From: Gammaproteobacteria bacterium
Lineage (GTDB): Bacteria; Pseudomonadota; Gammaproteobacteria; Steroidobacterales; Rariloculaceae
Reading direction: 5' to 3'
Assembly: GCA_036381015.1 (NCBI GenBank)
Contig: DASVDR010000010.1
Span: 62,001 to 126,000, forward strand
DNA length: 64,000 nucleotides
In this document: positions 10,822 to 19,988 of the stretch, in pieces
Numbering within the stretch: position 1 is the stretch's first letter
Layout: each line of letters starts with the position of its first letter
Program-made: the position numbers and the translations under genes
Notes under the pieces: model-generated
What the model saw: the letters and a program-made list of their open reading frames with translations, nothing else
Database searches by the model: none
Told to the model about the DNA's origin: nothing

Positions 10822-13605
10822 TCAACCGATCTCCCGGAGCCGCTCGATCTGAGCGCGGAGGCGCTCGGTCCGCTGCTTCAGCTCGTCGACGCGCTCGCGC
10901 TCCTTCGCGACGACGTCGCTCGGCGCGTTCGCGACGAAGCTTGCATTGTCGAGCTTGCGCAAGGATTTCTCGAGGTCCGAAGCTGCGCGTGCGAGCTGCT
11001 TGCCGAGCCGCTCCCGCTCCGCGTCGAGGTCGATGATGCCGGCGAGCGGCACGAGGAGCTGCATGTCGCCGGCGAGGGCCGTGGCGGCTCCCGGAACCGC
11101 GGCCGCCGATTCCACGGGCGCGATCTCGGCGAGGACGGCAAGCCGCTCGAGCGAGCCCCGATGCCGCTCGACGCGCTCGAGATCGAGCTTCGACGCGCCG
11201 GCGAGCTTCACCGCGAGCGGGCGCGACGGCGCGATGCTCATCTCGCCGCGAATCTGCCGGATGCCGACCACCAATCGCTGCAGCCATTCGATCTCCTGCT
11301 CCGCCTCCTCGTCGGGCGGCAGCGCTCCGTCGTCGGGCAGCGGCTCGAGCATGATGGTCTTGCTCGGCGTCCCGGTGCGCTTGCAGAGCTCGAGCCAGAG
11401 CTCTTCCGTCACGAAGGGGATCAGCGGGTGCAGGAGCTTCAGCAACGCGCCGAGCGTGTCGGCGAGCGCCGCGCGCGCCGCTGCCGCCGCGGCCGAGTCC
11501 GCCTCCGGCGATTGCAGGATCGGCTTCGTGAGCTCGACGTACCAGTCGCAGAACTCGTGCCATGCGAAGTCGTAGAGCGCCTGTGCGGCGAGGTCGAGGC
11601 GGTAGCCGGCGAAGCCTTCGTGAACGGCGCGGACGGTGCGGCCGAGCCGGGATCGGATCCAGCGCTCGGCGATCGTCGCCGCGGGCGTCACGGCTGCGCT
11701 CGCGGAGGAGGCGGCCGGCGTGCGATCGAGCTGCATGAAGACGTAGGCGGAAGCGTTCCACAGCTTGTTGCAGAAGCGGTGGAAGCCGTCGACGCGGCCC
11801 AGGTCGAAGCGTATGTCGCGTCCGGTGGTGGCGAGCGACGCGAACGTATAGCGCAGCGCGTCCGCGCCGAAGGCCGGGATGCCGTTCGGGAACTCCTTGC
11901 GGGTCGTCTTCTCGATCCTCGCCTTCAGGTGCGTCTGCATCAGGCCTTCCGTGCGCTTCGCGAGCAGGCCCTCGAGATCGATGCCGTCGATCAAGTCGAG
12001 CGGGTCGAGGATGTTCCCTTTCGACTTCGACATCTTCTGGCCTTCCTGATCGCGCACGAGGCCGTGGATGTAGACCTCCCGGAACGGCACGTCGCCGGCG
12101 AACTTCAGTCCCATCATGATCATCCGGGCGACCCAGAAGAAGATGATGTCGAAGCCGGTGACGAGCACGTTCGTCGGGTAGAACGCCGCGAGAGCGGGCG
12201 TGCGCTCCGGCCATCCGAGCGTGGTGAACGGCCAGAGCGCCGACGAGAACCACGTGTCGAGCACGTCCTCGTCTTGCCTGAGCGGGAGGTCGGGTGCGAG
12301 CGCGTGCTTCGCGCGGACCTCCGCCTCGTCGCGCCCCACGTAGACGTTGCCCGCCTCGTCGTACCACGCCGGGATGCGGTGGCCCCACCACAGCTGCCGC
12401 GAGATGCACCAGTCCTGAATGTTGCGCATCCATCCGAAATAAATCTTCGACCAGTTGTCGGGGACGAAGCGGACGCGCCCTTGCTCCACGGCTTCGATCG
12501 CGGGCTCCGCGAGCGGCTGCACTCGGACGTACCACTGATCGGTGAGGAACGGCTCGACGATGGCCCCGCTGCGATCGCCGCGCGGGATCGTCGACACGTG
12601 CTCGTCGATGCCGTCGAGAAGGCCGAGCGCGCGCATGTCCTCGACGATCCGCTCGCGGGCGACGAAACGGTCGAGCCCCCGATACGCGGGCGGCGCCTCG
12701 TCGTTCAGCGCTGCGCTCTCGTCGAGGACGTTGATCATGGGCAGGCCGTGCCGCTGCCCGATCTCGTAATCGTTGAAGTCGTGGGCCGGCGTGATCTTCA
12801 CGCAGCCCGTGCCGAACTCGGGGTCGACATACTCGTCGGCGACGATCGGAATGAGCCGGTCGGCCAGCGGCAGGCGCACCTTCCGCCCGACGAGCGCACG
12901 GTAGCGCTCGTCGCCGGGGTGAACCGCGACGGCCGTGTCGCCGAGCATCGTCTCGGGCCGCGTGGTGGCGACGACGACATGGCCGTCGCCGTCGGCCAAG
13001 GGATACCGGAACCGCCAGAGCTTCCCTTTCTCCTCTGCGCCGAGGACCTCGAGATCGGACACGGCGGTCCGCAGCACCGGGTCCCAGTTCACGAGCCGCT
13101 TGCCGCGGTAGATCAAGCCTTCGTCGTAGAGGCGTACGAACACCTCGACGACCGCGCGCGACATCTCCGGATCCATCGTGAACCGGTCGCGCGACCAGTC
13201 GACGGACGCGCCGAGCCGGCGCATCTGCTTCGAGATCACGCCGCCCGAGCGCTCCTTCCATTGCCATACGCGCGCGACGAATCGCTCACGGCCGATCTCG
13301 CGCCGCGACGTGCCCTCCGCCGCGAGGAGGCGCTCGACGACCATCTGCGTGGCGATGCCGGCATGATCGGTGCCGGGCTGCCAGAGCGTGCGCCGGCCGA
13401 GCATGCGGTGATAACGGGTGAGCGCGTCCATGATCGTGTGCTGGAACGCGTGGCCCATGTGCAGCGTGCCGGTCACGTTCGGCGGCGGAATGACGATCGA
13501 GTACGGCGCGCCGTCGCCCGACGGCGCGAAATAGCCCTCGCGTTCCCAGCGTTCGTAGTGCCCGGCGTCGACCTCGACCTCGGCCGGGCGATATCCCTTG
13601 CTCAC
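10822..13605 (-). CDS. valS: Valyl-tRNA synthetase
   Basis: The 927-aa class I synthetase has HIGH-type HMGH at about 49-52, the CP1 editing domain in the middle, KMSKS in [10 protein letters not shown], an anticodon-binding domain, and the C-terminal coiled-coil arm characteristic of ValS (residues about 865-925). I prefer the GTG at 13605: the protein then starts MSKGYRP and aligns with the normal N-terminus, with GAGGG seven bases upstream. The frame could also start at the GTG at 13629. It follows holC and a small ORF, as in many Gammaproteobacteria, but a palindromic repeat separates it from that ORF. Confidence 0.96.
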   Translation of the reverse strand: MSKGYRPAEVEVDAGHYERWEREGYFAPSGDGAPYSIVIPPPNVTGTLHMGHAFQHTIMDALTRYHRMLGRRTLWQPGTDHAGIATQMVVERLLAAEGTSRREIGRERFVARVWQWKERSGGVISKQMRRLGASVDWSRDRFTMDPEMSRAVVEVFVRLYDEGLIYRGKRLVNWDPVLRTAVSDLEVLGAEEKGKLWRFRYPLADGDGHVVVATTRPETMLGDTAVAVHPGDERYRALVGRKVRLPLADRLIPIVADEYVDPEFGTGCVKITPAHDFNDYEIGQRHGLPMINVLDESAALNDEAPPAYRGLDRFVARERIVEDMRALGLLDGIDEHVSTIPRGDRSGAIVEPFLTDQWYVRVQPLAEPAIEAVEQGRVRFVPDNWSKIYFGWMRNIQDWCISRQLWWGHRIPAWYDEAGNVYVGRDEAEVRAKHALAPDLPLRQDEDVLDTWFSSALWPFTTLGWPERTPALAAFYPTNVLVTGFDIIFFWVARMIMMGLKFAGDVPFREVYIHGLVRDQEGQKMSKSKGNILDPLDLIDGIDLEGLLAKRTEGLMQTHLKARIEKTTRKEFPNGIPAFGADALRYTFASLATTGRDIRFDLGRVDGFHRFCNKLWNASAYVFMQLDRTPAASSASAAVTPAATIAERWIRSRLGRTVRAVHEGFAGYRLDLAAQALYDFAWHEFCDWYVELTKPILQSPEADSAAAAAARAALADTLGALLKLLHPLIPFVTEELWLELCKRTGTPSKTIMLEPLPDDGALPPDEEAEQEIEWLQRLVVGIRQIRGEMSIAPSRPLAVKLAGASKLDLERVERHRGSLERLAVLAEIAPVESAAAVPGAATALAGDMQLLVPLAGIIDLDAERERLGKQLARAASDLEKSLRKLDNASFVANAPSDVVAKERERVDELKQRTERLRAQIERLREIG

Positions 13606-13643
13606 TGTCGGTCCCTCGATGGTCCTCACTCGCGGTCCGCCGC

Positions 13644-13710
13644 GACGGAAAAGGTGTCGACGGAAAAGGTGTCAGACACCATTTCTCGTCGACACCATTT
13701 TTCGTTTTCG
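13644..13710. repeat. Dispersed palindromic repeat, copy A
   Basis: The core GGTGTCAGACACC lies at 13668-13680. It is nested inside a 10-bp inverted pair, GGTGTCGACG (13653-13662) and CGTCGACACC (13687-13696), with A-rich and T-rich flanks. The same core recurs at 22064-22113 and 62523-62564, always between genes. The layout (palindromes in pairs, A/T flanks, gene borders) is REP-like; whether a RAYT transposase moves it cannot be told from this window. Confidence 0.85.
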
Positions 13711-13717
13711 ATCGTTC

Positions 13718-14035
13718 TCACCCGCTGCCCGTGCTTCCGCGCTCCTTCATGTCCATATCGTCGCCGCTGGTCAGGTGATCCCGCAGGATCGTGTCGATCA
13801 GCTCCGGCAGCGCCTCGCGCAGCCGCAGCGACACCTGCTCGAGCAGGCTCGCCTCGAGCTCGGCGAGCGCCTTGCGGATGACCTCGTCCGTCAGCGCGAA
13901 CGCTTCGGCCGCGAGCTTCGTCTGCAGCTCTGCGACGAGCACGTCGTCCGCCGTCGGGTAGGACGCGCGCTCCGCGCCGCCCGGCTCGGGCACCACGTCG
14001 GTGAGGACGGGGATCGCGTCGGACGGCGCGCCCAT
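13718..14035 (-). CDS. Hypothetical 105-aa protein between holC and valS
   Basis: The start is an ATG five bases after the holC stop. The product is acidic with a probable helical middle (residues about 30-85: leucine- and glutamate-rich) and a Ser/Gly-rich tail. It has no membrane segment or signal peptide. Tight spacing after holC supports a real gene in the pepA-holC-valS operon. Proteins of this kind are seen at this position in other Proteobacteria, but I do not recognise a named family. A repeat element follows directly. Confidence 0.7.
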   Translation of the reverse strand: MGAPSDAIPVLTDVVPEPGGAERASYPTADDVLVAELQTKLAAEAFALTDEVIRKALAELEASLLEQVSLRLREALPELIDTILRDHLTSGDDMDMKERGSTGSG

Positions 14036-14039
14036 CGCA

Positions 14040-14471
14040 TCAAACCCGATGAGTCTTCAAGCTATAGCCTCGATCACGATAGTAACGATAACGCTCCCGC
14101 CCGCGCGCGCGCCGATCGGCGTCGGCGTCGACGACTTCCGCCATCCGCGCGTAGCGGCTGAAGTACTCCGGCACGTCGCCTGCAAGGTTGATCAGCAGGT
14201 CCCAGCGCTCGCCGACCGGGCCCGGCCCGTCATCGATCAGGACCGGCTCGATCGGGGAGGGACCGGCCGCGCTCGCCATACGATGCGGCAGGAAGCTGCC
14301 CTGTGAAAAGGTCCACAGCAGCTCGTCGAGCTGCCGCGCCTCGGCGGCCGATCCCGGGCGGATCAGCACGCCGCATTCGCGCTGCACGGCCTTCTCGGCG
14401 ATACGGCAGGCGAGCACGAGACGGGCCTCGATGGAATCTCCGCCGAGGATGTAGAAGTCGATTTCGGTCAC
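14040..14471 (-). CDS. holC: DNA polymerase III subunit chi
   Basis: The 143-aa protein has the HolC pattern: an N-terminal TEIDFYIL strand, an ACRIAEKAVQ helix, GVLIRPGSAAEARQLDELLWTF, and WDLLINLAGDVPEYFSRYARMAEVVD towards the end. Chi links the clamp-loader complex (through psi) to single-strand binding protein. The GTG start at 14471 overlaps the pepA stop (GTGA). The order pepA-holC-valS is a hallmark of Gammaproteobacteria and Betaproteobacteria. Confidence 0.92.
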   Translation of the reverse strand: MTEIDFYILGGDSIEARLVLACRIAEKAVQRECGVLIRPGSAAEARQLDELLWTFSQGSFLPHRMASAAGPSPIEPVLIDDGPGPVGERWDLLINLAGDVPEYFSRYARMAEVVDADADRRARGRERYRYYRDRGYSLKTHRV

Positions 14472-15943
14472 GCGGGCCCGAGATTCAACAGGAAATCGAC
14501 GAGGAGCGGCACCGGACGGCCGGTGGCCCCCTTGCTCGACTCGCCCCGCCAGGCGACGCCGGCGATGTCGAGATGCGCCCACGGCGTCGCATCGACGAAT
14601 TTCGCGAGGAACGCCGCGGCGACGCTCGCGCCCCCGTCCCGGCTCCCCGAGTTCGCGATGTCCGCGAAGTTCGTCTTCAGCGAGTCTCCATACTCGTCGT
14701 CCAGCGGCATCCGCCAGACCGTGTCGAGCGAGCGAGCGGATGCCGCGAGGAGCGCTTCGGCGAGCGCGTCGTCCTTCGTGAAGAGGCCCGTGTGCAGGTG
14801 CCCGAGCGCCACGACGCACGCGCCGGTGAGCGTCGCGACGTCGAGAATGCAGCGCGGGTCGAAGCGCTTCGCGTAGGTCAGCGCGTCGCCCAGGATCAGC
14901 CTGCCCTCGGCGTCCGTGTTCAATATCTCGATCGTCTTGCCGGACATGCTCTTCACGATGTCACCCGGCCGCGTGGCGCGGCCGCCGGGCATGTTCTCGC
15001 ATGCGGGAATGACGGCGACGGCGTTGATTTCGGGCTCGAGCTCACCGAGCGCCGCCATCGTGCCGAGGACGCCCGCCGCCCCGCACATGTCGAACTTCAT
15101 CTCGTCCATCTTCGCCGGCGGCTTCAGCGAAATGCCGCCGGTATCGAACGTGATGCCCTTTCCGCAAAGCGCGACGGGCGGCGACTTGCCGGCCCCTCGG
15201 TAGCGCAGCACGATCAGGCGCGGCGGCTCCTCCGCCCCCCGCGTGACCGAGAGGAACGCGCCCATGCCGAGCTTCTCGATCTCGCGCTCGGTGAGAATCT
15301 CGACGTCGAGCTTCTCGCGTCCGGCGGCGAGCTCCTCCGCCGCAGCCGCGAGGTGCGACGGCGTGCAGACGTTCGGCGGCCGATTGCCGAGATTGCGCGC
15401 GAGGTCCATGCCGTTCGCGATCGCCGTGCCATGGGCGATCCCGCGGCGCGACTCACGAACAGCGTCGCCGTCGGCCGCGATGCCGAAGCGCCGCAGCTTG
15501 CTGCCCGACCGTTCGTCGCTTTTCAGCTCGTCGAAGCGGTACGCCGCGCTTCGGACGGTCTCGACGGTGACGCGCGCCGCATAGTAAGGATCGAGATCGG
15601 TGCCCCAAGCGAGGTAGCTCACGGCCTCCTTCACGCCCTTGTCCTTCAACGCGGTCATTGCCGCGCCGAGCGCGGATGCGAGGCGCTTCATGTCGAGCTG
15701 CGCGGCCTTGCCGCATCCGACGAGGAGCCACCGGTCCGCGGCGCCGCCCGGCGCTTGCGGCACGAGCAACGTGCTGCCCGGCTTGCTCGACGCATCTCCC
15801 GCGCGCACGAGGCGCTTGATCGCTCCTCCCGCGGCGGCATCGATCTCCTTCGCGGCCCCGCGGAGCCCTTCCTCGAAGATCGGCAGGACCGCGCAGCCCG
15901 TTCGTTGGCTTGCAGGCTCGCCGCTTCTGACCGAGAAATCCAT
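14468..15943 (-). CDS. pepA: Leucyl aminopeptidase (PepA)
   Basis: The 491-aa M17 metallopeptidase removes N-terminal residues from peptides. The C-terminal catalytic domain holds the two-metal site: GKGITFDTGGISLKP, the DMCGAAGVLG segment and the signature NTDAEGRLILGDAL. Length is normal. In Escherichia coli PepA also binds DNA as an architectural factor; nothing here tells whether this one does. It heads the pepA-holC-ORF-valS operon and is divergent from lptF. Confidence 0.96.
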   Translation of the reverse strand: MDFSVRSGEPASQRTGCAVLPIFEEGLRGAAKEIDAAAGGAIKRLVRAGDASSKPGSTLLVPQAPGGAADRWLLVGCGKAAQLDMKRLASALGAAMTALKDKGVKEAVSYLAWGTDLDPYYAARVTVETVRSAAYRFDELKSDERSGSKLRRFGIAADGDAVRESRRGIAHGTAIANGMDLARNLGNRPPNVCTPSHLAAAAEELAAGREKLDVEILTEREIEKLGMGAFLSVTRGAEEPPRLIVLRYRGAGKSPPVALCGKGITFDTGGISLKPPAKMDEMKFDMCGAAGVLGTMAALGELEPEINAVAVIPACENMPGGRATRPGDIVKSMSGKTIEILNTDAEGRLILGDALTYAKRFDPRCILDVATLTGACVVALGHLHTGLFTKDDALAEALLAASARSLDTVWRMPLDDEYGDSLKTNFADIANSGSRDGGASVAAAFLAKFVDATPWAHLDIAGVAWRGESSKGATGRPVPLLVDFLLNLGPA

Positions 15944-16059
15944 TCGCTGCTCCTTCCAAGGTTGGGACTCGCAAAGGCGCGAGACGATCGTCCGATTCCG
16001 TTCCGCGCCGCTGAGGAATGCTGCACACCCGCCGCGGCGCGGTCTGTATTATCGTGTTA

Positions 16060-16088
16060 TTGCCCGCGTCGGCAGCGCGGGCTAGTGT
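16060..16088 (+). promoter_or_regulatory. Possible lptF promoter in the pepA/lptF divergent region
   Basis: TTGCCC (16060-16065) and TAGTGT (16083-16088) are 17 nt apart and lie 36 nt before the lptF start. An A/T-rich patch at 16047-16060 could also serve the opposite (pepA) direction. The 180-nt gap holds no gene. Confidence 0.35.
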
Positions 16089-16123
16089 ACTCGACCGCCG
16101 AAACGACTGGAAACCGACCCTCA

Positions 16124-17221
16124 GTGAGCCTCGTCAGCCGCTACGTTCTACGCGAGTGCGTCGCGGCGCTGCTGGTCGTGGTCTCGGTGCTGTTCGTCAT
16201 TCTGATGAGCAACCAGTTCGCCGAGATCCTCGGCGAGGCCGCCGCCGACGAGCTGCCGAGAGAAGCGGTCTTCTCCGTGCTCGGCCTCACGTCCTTACGC
16301 TATCTGACGATGCTCGCTCCGATCGGCTTGTTCCTGGGCGTGCTGCTCGCGCTCGCCCGGCTCAGCCGCGATTCGGAGATGGCGGCCCTTTCGGCTTGCG
16401 GGATCGGCCCGTCGCGGCTTCTTCGGCCCATAGCGCTGCTGGCCGTGACGCTCGCCGGCGTGATCAGCTGGTTCGCTCTCGTGCAGACGCCGGCCGCGAG
16501 CGCACGGATCGAGCAGATCAAGCTGCAGGCGCGGGAGTCCCTGCAGATCTCCGCGATCGAGGCCGGGAAGTTCGCGACGCCCGATTCCGGCGACACCGTC
16601 GTGTACGCGCGCGAGGTGAAGGGCGACGAGCTGTACGATGTGTTCGTCCAGCGGCACGTCGGCGGCCGCGTGGCGGTGATCCTGGCCGAGCGGGGCAAGC
16701 GTGTGCACGACGCCGCCACCGGGACGATGTCGTTCGTGCTCTTCGACGGCACCCGCTACGAAGGCGTTCCGGGAAGCAAGACCTTCTCGATCGTCCATTT
16801 CGGCGAGCACGGCATCCCTATCCGCGCCGACGAGGACGAGGAATACGTCGTGCCCGTGGAGACCCGTCCGACGGCGGCGCTGCTCGGGTCCCGCGACCCG
16901 GCGGATGCGGCCGAGCTTCAGTGGCGCATCTCCTCGCCGCTGTCGCTGCTCGTGCTCGCGCTGCTCGCGGTTCCGCTCAGCCGCTCGTCTCCGCGGGAAG
17001 GCCGCTACTCCCGGATCGGCGCAGGGCTGCTCTTGTACATCATCTACGCGAACAGCCTGTCGATTGCGCGCGTGTGGGTGGAGCGGGGCTACGTGCCCGA
17101 GTGGATCGGCATGTGGTGGGTGCACGCGGCGGCCGCGCTCCTCGGGATTCTGCTGCTCGGGCGGGAGTCCGGCTGGTTCGCGCGCGCGCCGCGGATCGAG
17201 CCGGCGGAGGCGGCCTCCTGA
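16124..17221 (+). CDS. lptF: LPS export permease LptF
   Basis: The 365-aa inner-membrane protein is one half of the LptB2FG ABC exporter that extracts lipopolysaccharide from the inner membrane. It shows the YjgP/YjgQ pattern: three N-terminal membrane helices (from RYVLRECVAALLVV), a large periplasmic beta-jellyroll region (about 115-260), and three C-terminal helices. The GTG at 16124 gives MSLVSRYVLREC, the usual LptF N-terminus. Its stop overlaps the lptG ATG (TGATG). Confidence 0.95.
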   Translation: MSLVSRYVLRECVAALLVVVSVLFVILMSNQFAEILGEAAADELPREAVFSVLGLTSLRYLTMLAPIGLFLGVLLALARLSRDSEMAALSACGIGPSRLLRPIALLAVTLAGVISWFALVQTPAASARIEQIKLQARESLQISAIEAGKFATPDSGDTVVYAREVKGDELYDVFVQRHVGGRVAVILAERGKRVHDAATGTMSFVLFDGTRYEGVPGSKTFSIVHFGEHGIPIRADEDEEYVVPVETRPTAALLGSRDPADAAELQWRISSPLSLLVLALLAVPLSRSSPREGRYSRIGAGLLLYIIYANSLSIARVWVERGYVPEWIGMWWVHAAAALLGILLLGRESGWFARAPRIEPAEAAS

Positions 17222-18285
17222 TGCGCCTCCTGACCCGCTACATCGCGCTGGACGTGCTGCGCGGCGTCGCGCTCACGCTCTCCGTGCTCGTTGCCGTCGC
17301 GGGGTTCGTCGAGCTCGTCGGGCAGCTCGACGACGTCGGGACGAACGACTACGGGTTCGGCGACGCGCTCGCATACGTCGCGCTGCGCTTGCCGCGCACG
17401 ATATTCGAGATACTGCCCCCGGCGGCGCTGATCGGCGCGCTGCTCTCGCTCGGCAATCTGGCCGTGCATCGCGAGCTCGTCGTGATGCGCGCGAGCGGCG
17501 TATCGACGCTCCAGCTTCTCGCGTCCGTCTCCGTTGCGGGGCTGGCGCTCCTCGTCGCGATGGTGCTGCTTGGCGAATCGCTCGCGCCGTCGCTCGGTGC
17601 GTACGCGCGCGAGATGCGCACTCGGGCGCTGAACGAGGATCTCGTCGAGGCGGGGCAGTCGACGTGGCTGAAGAGCGGCGACCTGATCTTCAACCTGCGA
17701 CGTCGGCAGGGGCAGATCGATTTCGGCGGCCTGTACCTGTACGAGCTCGGGGAGGGCCAGCGGCTCGAGCGGGTCGCGCGCGCCGACTCGGCGGTGCTCG
17801 GTTCCGGCGGCGAGTGGCTGCTCGCGAACTACGAGGAGACCCGCTTCCTCGACGGGCGCGTAATCGTCGACCGCCAGCGGGTCGCGGAACGCCGCTACGA
17901 TGTGAGCCCGGACCTCCTCGGTCTCTCGGCCGTGCGCGAGGACCTCCTCGACACGCCTGCGCTGCGCCGCTACATCCGCTACCTCGAGGAGAACGATCTC
18001 GACGCCACCAGCTATCAGATCGCGTACTGGTCGCGAATGGCGAACGTCGTCTCGGTTCTGCTGATGACGGTGCTCGCCCTGCCGTTCGTGCTCGGCGGGC
18101 TGCGCTCGGCCGGAAAGACCGGCCGCCTGCTCGTAGGCCTCGTGATCGGCCTCTCGTTCTACGTCGGCACGCAGATGCTCGCGAACAGCGGCGAGGTGTT
18201 CGATCTCGATCCGCGCATCGTCGCCTGGGCGCCGAGCGCCGTCCTGCTCGCGGTAACGGTCGTCGCGTTCGCGCGCATGCGCTGA
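17221..18285 (+). CDS. lptG: LPS export permease LptG
   Basis: The 354-aa partner of LptF has the same fold: MRLLTRYIALDVLRG start, three helices, periplasmic domain, then three C-terminal helices. The conserved sequence RLPRTIFEILPPAALIGALLSLG is the LptG hallmark loop. Direct overlap with lptF implies coupled 1:1 synthesis. It converges on the RDD gene with a 6-nt gap. Confidence 0.95.
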   Translation: MRLLTRYIALDVLRGVALTLSVLVAVAGFVELVGQLDDVGTNDYGFGDALAYVALRLPRTIFEILPPAALIGALLSLGNLAVHRELVVMRASGVSTLQLLASVSVAGLALLVAMVLLGESLAPSLGAYAREMRTRALNEDLVEAGQSTWLKSGDLIFNLRRRQGQIDFGGLYLYELGEGQRLERVARADSAVLGSGGEWLLANYEETRFLDGRVIVDRQRVAERRYDVSPDLLGLSAVREDLLDTPALRRYIRYLEENDLDATSYQIAYWSRMANVVSVLLMTVLALPFVLGGLRSAGKTGRLLVGLVIGLSFYVGTQMLANSGEVFDLDPRIVAWAPSAVLLAVTVVAFARMR

Positions 18286-18291
18286 CCCGCC

Positions 18292-18750
18292 TCACCGTGC
18301 GCCGGCGGCCGTGCGCACGACCTTCGTGCCCGAGAGGCGGTCGTGCCAGCAGAGCTTGTCAGGGTCGATCGCGGCCCACCAGAAACCGAGCCCGGCCGGA
18401 AGGGCCGAGAGCAGCGCCGCGAAGAAGCGGCCGAGCGCCTTGCCCCAGCCGAGCGGCCCGCCCGCGGCATCGACGACGCGCAACCGCCACGCCCGCATGC
18501 CGAGCGTCTGCCCGCCGTGCGTCCAGAACCACGTGAAAAAAAGCATCGCGACGGCGCCCAGGCTCGATTGGAACCAGAGCGTGCCGGGCGCGACGCCCCG
18601 GCCGCCGCGCAGCACGAACACGGCGAGCGTGAACACGAACAGCAGCCCCGCGAGCAGCATCAGGTCGTAGACCAGCGCGGCGAGGCGCCGCGGCAGGCCG
18701 GCGGCCGCGCCTTCTGCGGACGGGCGTCCTGGGCGACCGGCGGACGTCAC
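18292..18750 (-). CDS. RDD-family membrane protein
   Basis: The 152-aa protein contains an RDD domain: RRLAALVYDLMLL at the first helix, a second helix, and HGGQTLGMRAWRLRVVD, followed by a membrane segment and the DKLCWHDRLSGTKVV tail. RDD proteins are membrane proteins of largely unknown, possibly transport, function. I chose the GTG at 18750. The frame stays open to an ATG at 18981, but that extension would translate a set of 36-nt repeats and has no domain match. No clear ribosome binding site supports either choice. Confidence 0.8.
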   Translation of the reverse strand: MTSAGRPGRPSAEGAAAGLPRRLAALVYDLMLLAGLLFVFTLAVFVLRGGRGVAPGTLWFQSSLGAVAMLFFTWFWTHGGQTLGMRAWRLRVVDAAGGPLGWGKALGRFFAALLSALPAGLGFWWAAIDPDKLCWHDRLSGTKVVRTAAGAR

Positions 18751-18763
18751 GGGGTCTGGGTGA

Positions 18764-18872
18764 TGATCGGTCGACGGGGAGAGCAAGGTTAGGGGCTCGG
18801 CTGATCGGTGGACCGGGAGGGCAAGGCTAGCGTCGGCTGGTTGGTGGACGGGGAGGGCAAGTTTAGCCCGCC
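18764..18872 (-). repeat. Three imperfect 36-38-nt direct repeats upstream of the RDD gene
   Basis: Units start at 18764, 18802 and 18838. Each contains a GGTSGACSGGGAGRGCAAG-like core followed by TTAG or CTAG (plus-strand view). Read on the minus strand they form a pyrimidine-rich leader with TTGCCCTCCCCGTCC units immediately before the RDD start, so they would be in its 5' untranslated region or, if an upstream start is used, in coding sequence. Confidence 0.75.
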
Positions 18873-19028
18873 GGCTTCCGGCGGCTGTCCACAGGCCGCG
18901 TGCCCGGGCCTTGAATCCTACAATTAAGCGGAGGATCGTATGAGAAGCACGAGATTTCGTCCGTAACGCATTGAACGACAAGTGAATGACTATTCGGGCC
19001 TCATGAGCAATAACTGAAATCGACTGCG

Positions 19029-19355
19029 CTAACCCGTTGGCGATCGGCCCTTTTCCACCGACTTATCCACAACGACGAGATCGTCGAACGATCGATCCTG
19101 CTGCACGACGTGTGCGACGAACGGGCACGTAGGGACGATCTTCAGGCGCCGATCCTTTGCATAGGCGAGCGCATGGCGGACGAGCGCCGACGCGATGCCC
19201 CGTCCCCGCAGCGACTCCGGCACGAACGTGCTGTAGTAGTCGAGGGTGCGCGGACCGAGGCGCACGTAGGTCAGGTACGCTTCGCCGCCCGCGACGCGCG
19301 CCACGAAGCGACTCCCGCGCTCGTCGTGCTCGATGACGATGTCCTCGGCCGTCAT
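19029..19355 (-). CDS. Small GNAT-family N-acetyltransferase (COG2388/YjdJ-like)
   Basis: The 108-aa protein has the minimal GNAT fold of the YjdJ-like group: IEHDERGSRFVAR start, GEAYLTYVRL, then FVPESLRGRGIASALVRHAL containing the acetyl-CoA loop (RGRGIA), and the end motif VPTCPFVAHVVQQ. The substrate is unknown. The ATG at 19355 overlaps the stop of the 115-aa unknown gene (ATGA), so the two are translated together. Confidence 0.88.
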   Translation of the reverse strand: MTAEDIVIEHDERGSRFVARVAGGEAYLTYVRLGPRTLDYYSTFVPESLRGRGIASALVRHALAYAKDRRLKIVPTCPFVAHVVQQDRSFDDLVVVDKSVEKGRSPTG

Positions 19356-19699
19356 ATCTCCGCGCCCGAGTTGCACGGCGGCGCGAGCGCGCCGGCCAGG
19401 TCCTCTTCGATCCGCGCACGTGCCGCCGCGTCCGCCTCCTGCAGCACCGCGATCGTGTTCGCGTAGTAGAGGTCGAAGCAGTCTTGATGCGGGTGCCCAT
19501 CGAAGATGCGCGACATGTCGGACGTGCTGCCGACGAACACCGGGCGGTAGGTCGGGCTCGTGTTCGGCTCCACCGAGCGCTCGGTGACCACGTAGACGGC
19601 GGGGATCGGCTTGAACCGGGTCGCCCAGACGTAAAGGCGAAACTCGTAGCGGCGGCCGGAGCGTCCCGTGAAGGAAACCGTGTCGATTCTCGTGGGCAC
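19352..19699 (-). CDS. Hypothetical 115-aa protein, possibly GIY-YIG-like
   Basis: I do not recognise a named family. The protein has a beta-rich start (TVSFTGRSGRRYEFRLYVW), then AVYVVTERS, YRPVFVGSTSDM, and a second half ending AARARIEEDLAGALAPPCN. The order 'VYVVT ... FVGST ... helix ... E ... PPCN' is reminiscent of GIY-YIG nuclease folds (tyrosine strand, VGxT strand, late Glu and Asn), but the canonical GIY is absent. Treat this as a hypothesis. The GTG at 19699 is chosen because the domain-like part starts there; an ATG at 19828 is also open. It overlaps the GNAT gene. Confidence 0.6.
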   Translation of the reverse strand: MPTRIDTVSFTGRSGRRYEFRLYVWATRFKPIPAVYVVTERSVEPNTSPTYRPVFVGSTSDMSRIFDGHPHQDCFDLYYANTIAVLQEADAAARARIEEDLAGALAPPCNSGAEI

Positions 19700-19707
19700 G
19701 AGTCGGT

Positions 19708-19851
19708 TCAGTGCAGGTGTTTCCCCGGCAGGCGAGCGGCGTAGAAGGCCGAGCACGTGATCGTGACCGGCTCGGACCGGTAACGTGGGCTCGCGACGCT
19801 GCCGGCGCTGATGGCCGTTTCGACGCAAGCCGTAACCATCCGTACAACCAT
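19708..19851 (-). CDS. Possible small protein, 47 aa
   Basis: A short frame with G/C-rich third positions starts at an ATG (MVVRMVTACVETAI) and ends with CSAFYAARLPGKHLH, 8 nt before the start of the 115-aa gene. The ribosome binding site is weak and no family is recognised. It lies between the terminator of the predicted small RNA and the downstream operon. It may be spurious. Confidence 0.25.
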   Translation of the reverse strand: MVVRMVTACVETAISAGSVASPRYRSEPVTITCSAFYAARLPGKHLH

Positions 19852-19906
19852 GCGACCGTGCTCGACGAGGCGAAGGCGCTCATGATATCGCGAAATTCGG
19901 GCGCCC

Positions 19907-19985
19907 AAAAAAGGGAGAGCCCGGCAAGAGCCGGGCTCTAGGGGGAGGTTGAAGATTCGAACAGGGGGAGAACCTTTCAACCGCA
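19907..19985 (-). ncRNA. Predicted small RNA with C-rich motifs and an intrinsic terminator
   Basis: On the minus strand a TATACT (19994-19989) is followed by GGTTGAA, then GGTTC, a loop with CCCCC, then GAATC and TTCAACC. This forms a 12-bp hairpin with one unpaired A and one G-U pair. A short single-stranded linker carries a second CCCCC, then a 10-bp perfect stem (AGAGCCCGGC at 19939-19930 read on minus, pairing with GCCGGGCTCT) and CCC plus six T form a strong intrinsic terminator. About 77 nt in all. Exposed CCCCC motifs could pair with Shine-Dalgarno sequences, as proposed for sX13 of Xanthomonas and CcsR-type RNAs. It lies 66 nt past the TSUP gene on the same strand, so it could instead be processed from that 3' end. 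Confidence 0.65.
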
Positions 19986-19988
19986 GCC

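Noticed and set aside
18940-18966. Possible 8-codon leader peptide (MRSTRFRP) with GGAGG five bases upstream
   Set aside because: The nearby -10-like TACAAT would start transcription inside the ribosome binding site, and no plus-strand gene follows.
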